A stretch of DNA of 64,000 bases, taken from Mytilisepta virgata (lineage: Eukaryota; Mollusca; Bivalvia; Mytilida; Mytilidae). Position numbers and translations under genes: made by a program. The DNA is taken from contig CM051513.1 of NCBI GenBank assembly GCA_028015205.1, forward strand, positions 45,016,841 through 45,080,840, read 5' to 3'. The notes under the pieces were generated by a model. It worked only from the letters and a program-made list of their open reading frames with translations, made no database searches and was not told the origin of the DNA. Below, piece after piece: positions 21,107 to 32,129 of the stretch; positions within the stretch are counted from its first letter, which is position 1; each line of letters starts with the position of its first letter.

Positions 21107-21549
21107 ACTAGTAACACCAGTTTGATCTTAAACGGTCAAGATATATGCCTCAAGACCAAACATAGGTTATTGTATTAAAAGTATGTGAGATTTTCTGAGC
21201 AGATCCATAAAACTGTAATCACGTTTCCACCACATAAGAGATTGATATAAATTGAAGAAATTATGTCTTTTTTAGTCTTGAATGTCGTCAATTCTAGTAT
21301 TTCTGAGTCTGAGATTTCAAACAAAATCAAGGTAACAAGACCAACACAAGATATAATGCCTTGCAGTCAATAATGACTGGTTTAGACCAGTTGATAAAAG
21401 TTAAGAGTGAATGATTCAATGTTTAACAATACCTGTGCTGACCTGTTATCTTTACTGTGTTAAAAACTACGGATATGCAGAAAAACAAGACTAAATAAGA
21501 ATTAACAAGACAAGAATGGCCGTTTAAGATAAAGATAGAGTTACTAGTC
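21107..21549. mobile_element. TIR element 2, inverted relative of element 1
   Basis: TIRs CACTAGTAACACCAGTTTGA (21107) and, inverted, AATGGCCGTTTAAGATAAAG ending in GTTACTAGTC (21515-21549). The whole ~440 bp is the imperfect reverse complement of ~20500-21026, including GTGATTACAGTT and TCTCACATAC blocks, so the two elements form a large palindrome with an ~80-bp centre. Confidence 0.7.
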
Positions 21550-21654
21550 CTCCTTTATGAAATTCAAAAAAAAAATGGCGGGGAATGAATAGCTATACTT
21601 GTTTTTTAGATTCTTCTTGTGTTCATATAACATTCCCAATTTTATTAATATATT

Positions 21655-21680
21655 TACACCCCCCCCCCCCCCCACCCCCC
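21655..21680. repeat. Poly-C tract
   Basis: A run of C interrupted by one A. Confidence 0.9.
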
Positions 21681-21837
21681 ATCCATACTCAGAAAAAAAC
21701 AAATATGCTACAAAACGCACAAAAAAGTACCTAGAGTAGTTCGGATTCCATTGAATCTGTTGGCATTTTACAATAATAAAACATTTTAATTTTTATTATC
21801 TTGATATTTAATTGCTGAAACATCTTCTTCGTCCACT

Positions 21838-21851
21838 TCACCCAACATAAT
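21838..21851 (-). CDS. Candidate last exon of the cysteine-rich peptide gene
   Basis: ATTCTTTTTTATAG precedes AT TAT GTT GGG TGA; joined to the phase 1 end of the cysteine exon it would end the protein in CDYVG-stop. The acceptor is good but the intron would be ~2.7 kb and contain a LINE, so this is only a candidate. Confidence 0.25.
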
Positions 21852-22159
21852 CTATAAAAAAGAATTAATATTTATCAAATAATTTAAAATCGCTTAGTTT
21901 CAAAAGCAAAAATGCGGACATGGTACTGTAATGGTAATAAATTAATGTAAACAATGCTGTGCCGTGGGTTGATGGAACGAGCAACTGACCAATGGCATCC
22001 TGGAAAATATTTAAACTGATTCAATCTTCTGAAAAGCCAATTGCTGCGGTTCATCTTCCTCAAAGCCTCTCGATGTCTGAACACCGAATCAAATGATCAC
22101 AGCAATATTAATTAAATCAACCAGCAATATTATACCAAATCACTTGGTTTACTTAAAAT

Positions 22160-22385
22160 TTATCTTATTTTCTGGCTGCCACTATAAAAGGAGGAGGGTT
22201 GGGTAGGGTCTGATAATCTAGCCTTCTGTAGCGGCCATCAGCCTACTCTTTTCCGAAAACATCAGAAAGATCTTTAGCGTACAGGGAGTGTGACATTCTC
22301 TAAACACATTACCCACAATGGTTCACGATCAGAAATTATGTATTCTGACCAGTAAACCCTCCAAATGAGAGGCGTACGCGATAGG
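22160..22385 (+). repeat. Dispersed repeat R2, 3' part
   Basis: CTGGCTGCCACTATAAAAGG, CCTTCTGTAGCGGCCATCAG and CGTACAGGGAGTGTGAC are blocks shared with 36130-36240 and 38230-38345. Confidence 0.65.
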
Positions 22386-22559
22386 CAGCTCTATGGGTTG
22401 AGCTTGTGACTGGAAGTAGCATTTGTTAATAGTTAAATTCATTTATAACCTGCAGGAAATTTCAAACGTAATATAAAATAATTACAGATATAAGTTTTCC
22501 CCCGCCGTGTTACTCGACCTCATATACAATATTAAGAACCACAACACGCAAACAAAATT

Positions 22560-22912
22560 TATAATTTGGGCAGTGAGTCATTTACCTCTCTAGAGTTATG
22601 CCCCTTTTATAACTTGGAAAATTGCAATTTTTCTTTTCATTTCCGCACTCCAATTTAAGTTTGCCTCATCCAACTTTTATGAAACTCGTACACAATGCTA
22701 CTACTACACACAGAGAGAGTTTGAATTTTGGCAGTGAGTCATTTACTGTTCTAGATTTATGGCCCTTTATAACTTGGAAAATTGCAATAAATAGAACGAT
22801 AGAACACTCTAAAAACTAGCAGTGACATCAAATGCTCTCAAAAAGTATTTTTATGTATTATTAGCCAGCAGCATGAGTGGGGGCATTCGTGTCCTCAGAT
22901 ACATTCTTCTGT
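22560..22912 (+). repeat. Dispersed repeat R1, copy 2
   Basis: The blocks GCAGTGAGTCATTTAC, AACTTGGAAAATTGCAA, GTTTGCCTCATCCAA and CTAGCAGTGACATC match 2258-2520; the first part is itself duplicated within the copy (22565 and 22730). The end GGGGGCATTCGTGTCCTCAG is the usual terminus of such elements. Confidence 0.75.
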
Positions 22913-22919
22913 TATTAAA

Positions 22920-23480
22920 AAAATTCCTAAATATTTACAAAAAAATCGGAAAAGTTGATGTTGATATAGGTGTTGTAGATAAAATCAACAAATGCTTGCT
23001 TAAGTGGTCTATTTTAGTAAAACACAATGTCTATTGTTTTCGACAAATTTGTATTGAAATGGATAGCTATAGAAATACATCGACGGAACAAAGAATATGT
23101 TCTAAATTCCATTAATATCTTTGTAATATATATGCTCCTTATAGTGGAAGACGAATACAATTTCTTTATACACTGTCGACTAAATGAACATCGAAATAAA
23201 CTCTTTAAGACCATAAAAAAATGTATTTCCTGATTTTGAAAATATGCCGACCATAGATACATTGAAATATATTCCAACCCTTGTATGGGCTGTTTGCACC
23301 TTTATTAAACAATTATTAGAATTAAATAGAGTCCGCAACGGTCAAAGAGTCTACCTAATGTTTTATATAACGGATCAATCTTGTGTCTTAATAAACTGTA
23401 ATATGTGTTTTCGTCATTGTTTAATGTTTTCTATGTATTTGCACAACCCACTATGGTGTAATTTGCAAATAAAAATAAAT
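22920..23480 (+). pseudogene. LINE 3' end (C-terminal CCHC-like region and 3' UTR)
   Basis: Two frames together give SYRNTSTEQRICSK then, after a frame change, VEDEYNFFIHCRLNEHRNKL and FKTIKKCIS, followed by MPTIDTLKYI and CTFIKQLLELN. This is the end of a mussel-type LINE ORF2 (R-x-C-x-x-C ... E-D-E-x-H-F ... C). A short AT-rich 3' UTR with AATAAA follows. 5'-truncated and frameshifted. Confidence 0.65.
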
Positions 23481-24509
23481 AAAACAATTTAATCTGATCA
23501 GGATAGGTATCGAGTACATATAAAAATCTTTGTACCGTGTCATATTTGCTTTTAGAAAGAGGTCTCATTATTTTTATATATATTATTATATATAAGGACG
23601 TCCGCTGTTTTCATGTAGAAATAATCGAAACAAATAGAAAAAGAAACTACATTTTTCGTCGGGAATATGAAATCACGACATTGAGAATGGCATTCCTTAA
23701 CATTGTTAAGAAAAAAAGAGTGATTCATGAAATAGATACGTAGGAGATGTACTATAAATTTGATCTTGTCTTCAGAAATTTGAAACGCATATACATGGTT
23801 TAAGGTTTGAAATGCCAAATATTTTCAAAGATGTACAAATTCCGACATTTAATAGTTTGACAAATGATTAAAAAATATAATACATCAAAATTATAATCAT
23901 GGAATCATCTACTTAAAGATGGTTATTTATCAAGATTTACTGCCAAGTTACACGTATTGGACAATGCTAGTATCTGGTCCACGGCTACCCGCCCACTATC
24001 CCCAGACAACTTTTGTCGGGTAATTTGCTGCTTTTAGAGAGACGTTCCAGTACAAACAATTAGTATTTTTCTTAACTCGCACTGCTCATGCCTCTAGAAC
24101 GACATTCGTGCAATCCCTTTCTAGCAGTGTGAGTTCTGGATATTTCAAATAATCTTACATATTAAAATTGTTTTCCTTATAAATGTTAATTTCAGAATTA
24201 TTTACAAACCAAGTGAACAATATACATCCTTCGACCAATTTCCATTTACAAGCATAACAACAACAACAAAAAAAAAACACTGTGTGAACTCAGATAGGAT
24301 AGACGCTAATTGTTTCTATCCTTCACAATTACTTTTTTATCATTTAAATTTGTTCTTTATTGTTGATAATTTGATTTCGTCTTGAGCATGTTTTAAATAA
24401 TTAAGCTTAGAAGACGACAGCTTTAAACTTGCATATTTCAACCAAATCATTTCTTTTACTTTTGGTTTTGTTGTTTAATAAACATGTATCGTCTATAGGT
24501 TTAACTTAC
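23481..24509. other. No supported gene
   Basis: Overlapping frames on both strands (23537-23743, 23552-23818) have no recognisable domain. The sequence probably belongs to the last intron of the cysteine-rich peptide gene if the distal terminal exon is real. Confidence 0.35.
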
Positions 24510-24725
24510 CACATCTAACGCAGTGACATCGTCCCCAGATACACTGTCCTCCTTTACATCCTGAGCCAATGCAGCAACCATTACAGCCACAGTCCCCGTC
24601 ACTTAACTCAGGGTAGGCCTCATCACTTCTATGTCTTCTATGGTTCTGCAGAGGGTAACTTGTAAAAGCGTAACAGAGACTGTCACAACACGTATACTGA
24701 CTTTTCTTATACTCACTATGCGATA
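24510..24725 (-). CDS. Cysteine-rich exon (mature peptide)
   Basis: Acceptor GTTGTATTTACAG and donor TGTG|GTAAGTT. The 216-nt exon starts and ends in phase 1 and holds all 12 cysteines, with the block DCGCNGCCIGSGC then KGGQC, IWGRCHC and VRC. An even number of cysteines is consistent with a fully disulphide-bonded product. Confidence 0.8.
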
Positions 24726-27700
24726 CTGTAAATACAACAAGTATAATTTTTTAATATCATTACAAATAAATTGTATCAAGTCAAAATATTACAATCATCT
24801 ATGTACATAGCTCATATAATTTTGAAGCACTGTAAATACCTGACGTCTAGTTTCTTCATATCAGTATATTTTATCGAAATAAAATATATTCACTGGTGTT
24901 TTATTAAATTTTCTCTGATAAAATTGGTGGAAAAATTTTAAAAGCTTATTAGAAAATTAATGTTACCTACCATCTTCACACGATCCTACAGTGACTATAT
25001 CAATTAAATGAAAATTACAAGACTCTGTTTTTTCGTAATATCCTGTTTTGACAAACCTCAATATAAACTTGGACATTTTTTTACTTAGTGTTTTTTTGTT
25101 CTGTTTTTTTTTTTTTTTTTTTTTATTAAATAAACTATGTCTTTTATATTTGGTGTAGAAAATGTGAAACTGTACAGGATTATTTATTAGCATGTAAATG
25201 TATATATCATATCTAATTTATGACGACAGAATGTTTGGGGAGTAGGTTTCCATATTTAAATATGGTCTTACCTATTCACTAAATTGTCAGTAATACGGTG
25301 GAACGTCACATAGGGAGACTGAAAAGGGGGATCCATATAACAAACAACTTCATTTTCTTTTTTTCTTTTTTTGTTGAAGCCTTTTATTTACATCGTTTGA
25401 TTTGCTCGATTTAAATTGTAATTGTAGGTTTTCCATTAATCAGCGTCATAATTACTATAATAAAATGTATTACAAAATACCTAAATAAATTTGATGCACT
25501 GTAAGGCCATTTTATTGACTGACAACTCATCAGCAGTGCTAGAGATCAAAATTTTGTAAATCCGGTTAAAGATATAATAATGTATTAATAAACACAACCA
25601 TATACAACCAAAACAATTCAACAAACAACAATCCAAACTCAGCTAAGGGTTACCTCTGCATCAAAAGGAATTGATGACATTTTACACCAAGCATATAAAT
25701 TTCAGCATATAGGAAAGACAAATTGAAGGTTCGAGCTAGAGTAGGAATAACTGTATTAATTTGACTAGTTTTGACGGTCCATCTGACTTGTACCGCATTA
25801 AATCCCTTAATGCAAGTATTCAAATACATGTAGTTCATTTCCATTGCTAGTGAGGTGACATGAATAATTTCATTACCAAACTTAAGCATGCTCGTTGGTC
25901 ATGTTTTGGTCTTTTTGTCAGATTTTCGGAATCCTCGGGTTTTATCCATTTCTTTAACATGAATTCTTTTGCCCATGAGCCCCCACTTTTTCTTTTATAA
26001 TTCCATCATATATACCTTAAAATGATATTAGACAAAATTTTGTAAAATCCTTTTCATTTTTTCATACATCTTTGAGAGACTGAAGTTGTCAAAGCAAAGA
26101 CAATGAAAAATCCAGAGAAAACCCATTTCCTGCAAATTTCAAGGCCTTATAGCTCTAAAATGAGCACATGAACCTATATTTTTTTCTTGCTTATTTGTTT
26201 CCTATTCGTATGTTCTCTCAAACTAAAACACCTATTTCAAATCCTATTTATTTCCTATTAGACCAGCAATCATTCTTAATAAAATACAAACTTACCCCCA
26301 ACCATTAGTATGAAGAAAAAGCACAGTGCAACAAAAGCTTGCATTTTTGTCAAAATCTGAAAAATATGGCAATATATCAGAAGTAAATCATAAATCAAGC
26401 TGTTGTTTCACGGTTACTGGAAACGACTGTCCAATTAATCATGTTAATTGTTTAACGCTACGCGATATATCTAATATAATTAATATACAGTGAAATGAAT
26501 AGTGGACGCCAATGAGAAAATCATTAGACAATAACAAGCAAAGCAGTGTACAATTGGGAGCGGGGAGGGGGGGTGCCAATAATTTTAAAAATTGGAATAT
26601 TTTCAATAGGCTACCATATTGAGGGTTCAGCAAGTAAAGTGCGGTGCACGGAACGTAGTATCTCATATTTTGATACTAAGTGCAACCTATAGCAATTTGC
26701 TTTGGTAAAATTGGTTAAAAGTGTTGTGAAAAACTAACCGTAACTTTAACCGGCTTGTGTTTTATCCCATACCCACCCAATGTTGTGGTATACAGTAAAA
26801 ATGTGATTTTCTAACATTTTATAGTTGGTATGATCCACTATTCAAAAGGTTACAAAGGTAAATACAGGCATATGTAACCATGTAAGGCGAAGTAAAAATT
26901 ATCATTTAGTTTTTATTAATTTTCCTTTCATTTTCCACTGTAAACTGTGTTATTTTTTTAGTTCTGGTTTAGTTCTAGAATTTCCAGTAATTGTAACGTA
27001 GAGATTTCTAGAAAAGATAAAAGCTATAGTAAATTCGTTTATAAATAATTTGTTGCCTATTGTTTAATGAGATGAACTGCTTGGAACTTATTACTACTTG
27101 GAAAGAGACTTACATAGATTGGTAAGCGGAATTAGTATTGGAGGAAAAATATTAATTGGAGAAATTACGTCGGACTAATCCGTAATCTGGAAATTAACTG
27201 TGAATTAGCCATAAATATTGTAGAAGAGGGACATGAATTGAAGAAGTGATATTGGAATATTCCATAATTGTGAAAGATTGTAACTCTGAATTATATTGTT
27301 GTAATTGTAAATTTTTTTATTGTTATTAAATAAATTTATAAAAATCACTGACTATTTTTTTCTGTTCTCTCGTAACAAGAGTGTCGCTTAAAAGATAACG
27401 ACAAAACGTTCTCATCGGGAAACTCGGCTAGTGAATGAACTGGCGTATGCGTCCGCGAAATTCATTTTAACATATATATGCACTTTGTTGTTTTTTTTTC
27501 GAAGTGCACAACAACAATATTCTATCAATTAAGACTACTTTATATAATTGGGCGTTTTTTGTTGTTGTTTTGTTTTTTGTTTTGTTTGTTTTTTTTTTTT
27601 TGAGGCGATAGTGGCGGCAAAATGGTGATCATTGATACCACAATATTTATCTTACCATGTTGTGCATTTTGTAAAAAAATTAAAGTACATTTATTCTTTA

Positions 27701-28482
27701 ATCATTATTTTATTCGTTATGGAAGAAATTTTGCAGAGTATATTTTCCTTATAGCTTAACTCTTCTACCTAGTAGTGCAATCAAATACTAGATGTTCCAA
27801 AGATGCTGAATCGCTCGCCTATTATTTTTTGTTTAGATCTTGCATCAATGATTATTTTGGCTATTTAATTATACCGTCGCATTTTGCCTTGATATTGACT
27901 TGTACAGCTAAAATTTAGAATCATGAATCCAGATATATCTGGTTGGTAGGGACATTTTCATCGGACTTTTTTTCAATGGCATCGACTCTTGACCTTCAAT
28001 TTTGACTTGAACAAACCTGTAGCATTTTTTGCAATAATAAAAACATCGCAATCATTCCTGAATTTACATACACGGCCAAACTTCTACTAGTATGAAAATA
28101 AATAAACATATGTTATCACAAAATACAATGAAAATTGACCGGTCAACTGCAGAAATATATAAATATCACTGGAAATAAAAAAAAACTAACCAATATAACT
28201 TTGAAAAACTAAAAACAACACGAAACAAACTGCAAGCTTCAGTACATGTATTAACCCATTTAATAATAAAAAAATATCTTTAGCGAACTACATAATAGTA
28301 ATGTTTTAGAATAATGTAAATTCAACTTACCATACAACAGAACGTTCTGGGTGGACCTTTTACATTGATTTCACTTATTAAATAAATTATCTCATGCGAA
28401 TAAATGTGTTAAGATTAATGTAAATTCAACTTACCTTACAACAGAAGACAGTGAACAGAATGTTCTAGATGCCTCTTTTATA
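24510..28482 (-). CDS. Small secreted 12-cysteine peptide gene
   Basis: Minus-strand gene: TATA box and non-coding exon (28435-~28452), signal-peptide exon 26296-26356 (CDS from 26344) and main exon 24510-24725. The coding exons join in phase 1: MQAFVALCFFFILMVG then VSHSEYKK, a hydrophobic signal peptide with likely cleavage after SHS. The mature part has 12 cysteines spaced CC-x3-C-x27-C-x-C-x2-CC-x4-C-x4-C-x4-C-x-C-x2-C. Between C3 and C4 is NHRRHRS, a furin-type R-x-x-R site that could separate a 3-Cys from a 9-Cys part. Exon 3 ends in phase 1 at GTAAGTT, so a last short exon is needed; a candidate is 21838-21851. The spacing matches no family I can name with certainty; mussels make many cysteine-rich secreted peptides, often in defence, so that role is possible but unproved. 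Confidence 0.75.
24971..24994 (-). other. Possible 24-nt cassette microexon
   Basis: TGATATAG|TCACTGTAGGATCGTG...GATG|GTAGGT has acceptor and donor and would keep phase 1, adding VTVGSCED. It would make the cysteine count odd, which argues against constitutive use. Confidence 0.25.
25545..25690. repeat. Dispersed repeat R4, copy 1
   Basis: AATCCGGTTAAAGATATAAT, AATCCAAACTCAGCTAAGGG and TTACCTCTGCATCAA recur in the same order at 50025-50150. The frame at 25650-25889 begins in this repeat. Confidence 0.75.
26296..26356 (-). CDS. Signal-peptide exon
   Basis: Acceptor CCATATTTTTCAG, 12 nt of 5' UTR, ATG at 26342-26344 in the context ACAAAAATGC, 16 codons with a hydrophobic core (FVALCFFFILMVG), donor GGGG|GTAAGTTT in phase 1. 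Confidence 0.8.
26600..28020. other. Intron 1 of the peptide gene, no other feature supported
   Basis: T-rich tracts near 27488-27600 and an AATAAA-rich segment near 27330 that could be the end of an old element. Nothing was assigned. Confidence 0.35.
28025..28070. repeat. Fragment of the ATTATTGCGAT MITE
   Basis: TTTTTGCAATAATAAAAACA and TCGCAATCATTCCTGAATTT match the right end of 11876-12334. Confidence 0.6.
28321..28375 (-). promoter_or_regulatory. Duplicated promoter/first exon, copy B
   Basis: A second version ~105 bp away reads TGTAAAAGGTCCACCCAGAA then CGTTCTGTTGTATG|GTAAGTTGAATTTACATTA. The region around the donor is near-identical to copy A, while the TATA element is degenerate (TGTAAAAG). 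Confidence 0.55.
28435..28482 (-). promoter_or_regulatory. TATA box and non-coding first exon, copy A
   Basis: On the minus strand TATAAAAG (28475-28482) is followed ~30 bp later by a presumed start site and then TTCTGTTGTAAG|GTAAGTTGAA, a strong donor with the exon edge at 28435. Together they form a complete core promoter and short first exon upstream of the signal-peptide exon. Confidence 0.6.
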
Positions 28483-28779
28483 ATAAACCACCCTTTTAAA
28501 TATTTTTAAAGGGCATGCAGTAATCTGTCACTTTTCAAAGGATTTCTTAACGTATTACATAACATAAACCGTAATTAATGCATCAATGAATTGGTCTAGA
28601 CGTCTTAGATTTATTACTGTGTTCAAAATAAAAAATATTTCCACGTGCCTTATACTGTCGATAACACTTATCATTCAAACTACGGTCCCTTACTCATTAA
28701 TACTTTGTGATACCACTTTGCTGAATATTTTCTTCGTTTTTTTTAAACTTTAATTAAAAATTTCAAATGTATTTTATTT

Positions 28780-29040
28780 AAATTTGTTCATATGTTTTCC
28801 ATGTTGTTATTTTATTTAATAGCGTATCTGTGATGTTATTCTTTTATATTATTTTACATATTGAAAGTTTGTCTCGTATGTTTTTTATTGTTTTATTTTG
28901 TGCTTGAATATTATTTGTAAATAGTTCATTCGTTTTAGATAGTATTTTTTAAAATAAAACTTAATATAATTAGTGCTTGCAGTGATATGACTTAAATGTC
29001 GCCCTTACGGCGTTAAACAATATTCAATCAATCAATCAAC
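28780..29040 (-). repeat. Dispersed repeat R5 (GGCGTTAAACAATATTCAATC end)
   Basis: In reverse complement it begins GATTGATTGAATATTGTTTA then ACGCCGTAAGGGCGACATTT. The same element is in the opposite orientation at 52940-53185 (TTTACGCCGTGTGGGCGACA) and a diverged copy is at 62975-63330. Confidence 0.75.
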
Positions 29041-29429
29041 ACTTTTTTCCTCTGCTTGTTAAGAAAGACACCTCCGTGGACTAAACTGGCTAAATTTAAC
29101 TTATTCTGCTTTTTATGATACAACAATATTCATAATTTTATTTGAAGTTCGATTTTATTTACATGCTTCCTTTGAACCGTGTGGCGATTTTGAAAAAAAA
29201 TAAATAAAAACTAGTTGGTAGTATTCTACTGAATACAAATTCGCCTCCCCCGTGAAACTGTCAAAAACATTATATTTAATGCAAATAATGCCAATTAACC
29301 CCTTTAAAATTATTATTTCAAATTCTATTGAAGTCATTGTTTGCTTGAACCATGTGCACGGCTATATATAAGTTTGGAGGCGAATTAATGAACTATATTT
29401 ATAAACCGGCAGTAGTATGTAAAGTCAAG
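29041..29429. other. No gene; inverted AATTCGCCTCC / GGAGGCGAATT
   Basis: The pair near 29238 and 29376 could be the ends of a small element; GGAGGCGAAT appears again at 30914 beyond the RT insertion. Confidence 0.35.
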
Positions 29430-30580
29430 AAATACCAAAGGGACATTCGAAGGAGAGAAAAATCGTAACAACTGACAAACTCCGGAGAACAAGGAAGACA
29501 AGACCAAAACAATACATGCACTACAATTAAAAACTAAAAACATATGAACAACATGGACCCTACCAAAACACCGGGGGTAGACTTAGGTGCTCCGGAAGAG
29601 TAAGCAGTCTCTGCTTCTTGCAGGACACCCGCCATGCTGTCCATGTCAAATCCGATATGCGGAAGGGATAATATCAATGGAACAGGTCCATTTTCATTTG
29701 GGAAACGGTTTTTTCATACCTGTCAACCAAGTTATGATGACGCCCATAAAACTTTTATAAGGATGACTTTAGCTTAGGAGCAACGTACCCCTGTCTGAGC
29801 AAATTTTCTGTCAGAAGCCGGGCTCTGTCCAGGAAGTCAATGTATATGTCACAAGCTCTGGAAGAACGTATGAGTTGTGTGAAATATATACTCCATACGC
29901 CGGCGCTTCTGGAATATTGCCGCTCAAAAATGGGAAGTTGACGATTGGAAAGTCAAAGTCATCCCGTTTGTCGTAAAATTTTTTGTATTCAACCTTCCTC
30001 TGGTGTCAATGTCGAGGTGAAGGTCAAGATAAGATGCAGACTTGGCAGTGTCTGTTGTATCCTTAATTTCGGGCTCATTGGGATAGATGAGATGTAAGAA
30101 ATTCCCAAAACGTGAATTGTTGAGTGATAAGACATCATCTATGTAGCGGAAGCTGAAATTAAAGGTACGGGCTAATTTCTTCTCTTTTTCATTAAGAAGC
30201 CCGTCAAGGAAGTCTGCATCATATGAGTAAAGGAACAGTCGGCCAGTAGTGGCGCACAATTCGTACCCATAGGAATGCAAATTGTCTGTTGGAAAACACG
30301 TTCACCAAATTGAACAAATATGTTGTCGATCAAAAATTCAATCATCAGGACAATTTCGTCTTCTGTATATTTTTTGTTAGATTTAGAGTGGTTTTTAACA
30401 AAGTATGATTTATCTCTACCAATGACAAGGTATGTGTATCTGTTGTTGCCATTTTTATTTTGAAAGCATCGATGGATTAGATCTTTCAACTTCTCCTTCA
30501 TGAGGAATGGTGGTATAGGGGACAGAGAAATCAAATGTTTTTATATGTTGACCCAATTTTTTCGCAATCATGCTCAAAAT
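29430..30580 (-). pseudogene. PLE-like reverse transcriptase pseudogene
   Basis: The minus strand reads IEFLIDNIFVQFGERVFQQT, IPMGTNCAPLLAD, a frameshift near 30235, then RLFLYSYDADFLDGLL, ARTFNFSFRYIDDVLSLNN, HLIYPNEPEIKDTTD and ASYLDLHLDID, i.e. the RT fingers, the G-(I/V)-x-M-G box and the (Y/F)-x-D-D catalytic box. Downstream frames continue to GNIPEAPAYGVYISQLIR-type sequence and a 3' UTR (ATACCAAAGGGACATTCGAA on the plus strand). Frameshifts make it inactive. The family is abundant in molluscs; its RT layout resembles Penelope-like elements, and no GIY-YIG nuclease is seen. Confidence 0.75.
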
Positions 30581-31134
30581 CAGCCCGTGATTCAATTTGG
30601 GTAAACTTTAAAGTTAATAAAACCTTTTTGATTGTTATTTGATAAAATAAGAAAATAGATACACAATTAAGTAAATGATAAGCAGCCTCGATATCAATTT
30701 AAAATCTATAAATAACACGTAGTGTATTTCATAGAGAAAACTAACAGGCTAATTAAGCACATTTCCCCTTCATGCATCTATTCCACATTAAAATCTGTTC
30801 ACATGTAAATTTTCACGGCTAATTATGCAGCAGTTTAGCCAAACGACCGTGACAAAATTTGTGACGGAAAACATGGTACGTTTACAATACTTCGCATTTC
30901 CAAACACAGTTTGGAGGCGAATGAATAATTGTTAATGATTATACCTTTTTATTATATATCAATAATTTCTACTTAGTTAAAAGAATTTTTAAAATCAAAG
31001 AAGTGTAAGTACTACTTATATTTTCACCAAAATTTGATTTGATATCCTAATTTTTTGGGAAATGAGGGATCTTAGGAAGAGAAAATCTAATTCAAAACTT
31101 GTATTAAAATATCAAAACTCTTTTTACAATAATT

Positions 31135-31380
31135 GGTTTTTCTCTTTTTTAATGCAAAACAGTAATTATTATTTTGTTGTGGTTTTGGTCAAATTTTAAA
31201 ATCTCTCTTATTTAACACAAATTCACATAGGAAATTGCTTTCAGCTGTAATTTTATCTGCTTGCATTCTTTTCATGGGGATGTTTTCTTGGTTCATCCTA
31301 GTACATTTTCTGACAGAGAAAAAACATTAATTTCTTCTATTGCAATAAGTCTGAGGTTAGGGTTCATTTTTGCTAGATTG
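31135..31380 (-). repeat. Dispersed repeat R6, copy 1
   Basis: In reverse complement it shares AAATGAACCCTAAC-, GAAATTAATGTTTTTT, GAATGCAAGCAGATAAAATT and ACAGCTGAAAG with 55215-55450. Confidence 0.75.
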
Positions 31381-32129
31381 ACTGGACATCTTTATATTAC
31401 CTTACATATGACACTTTTATTAAAATAAAAAGTGATTTAAAATAACAGTTTTTTTTAGTTTTTACTGTGAGATTACAGATACATGTCGAAATTTAGGAAT
31501 TGATTTGAGATTTTTTCGCAGTGGTGCTGCAGTTGTTTACTAGAATGTTGATTGGCCAGTGAGTGTGGTTTCTTTGTCTGAGACGTCAGTATCTTTGATT
31601 TCTCGGTCGGAGCACCCTGTATCATGCACAAGTGATACATGTCATTTCATTTCTATAGTTGTGGATCGACTCATTTTTTGTATACATCTGGCACATGGTG
31701 GCCGTTTTCAAAGGTGGGGAAAGTGTGGTGATGGTACGTCATAGTATGTTAGAGTGTGTATGTGTGTGTTTGTTCGTGCGTTTGGGTAGCTTCTGTATCT
31801 TTCTCTTCGTGTTGCTGTCTTGGACAGGGAGGATTTATGTACTCGAAATGATAGCCATGACAATCCCCCGTAACCGTGTAATCACTGAAAGGATAATGTC
31901 TATATAAAAACTCGGTATAACAACATATACTCTATACAATGTATGTATGGGCAAAAATTGGTAAATGTATCGGTTAATAACATCGTCAATTAGCAACTTA
32001 GTGCCGTTGTAGGTTGTTGACCAGCCTAATAGGTGCTCGTTTTTGACGAGTTCAACCGCAACGTTCAAATAGCTCTCTTCTGTGGGTGTTGGTTGTATAA
32101 CCACAGAACATAATTTCATGAACCTTTTA
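31381..32129. other. No supported gene
   Basis: Frames at 31559-31907 (+) and 31835-32143 (-) are open but without recognised domains or codon support. Confidence 0.35.

Noticed and set aside
22822..23115. 97-residue frame as an independent gene
   Set aside because: Its end is the LINE C-terminal sequence and its start is repeat R1; it is a chimera of two repeats.
25500..25545. CTGATGAGTTGTCAGTC on the minus strand as a hammerhead
   Set aside because: No GAAA box and no stem III follow.
25650..25889. 79-residue minus-strand frame as an exon of the cysteine-rich peptide gene
   Set aside because: It begins in dispersed repeat R4 and its phase and composition do not fit between the signal and cysteine exons.
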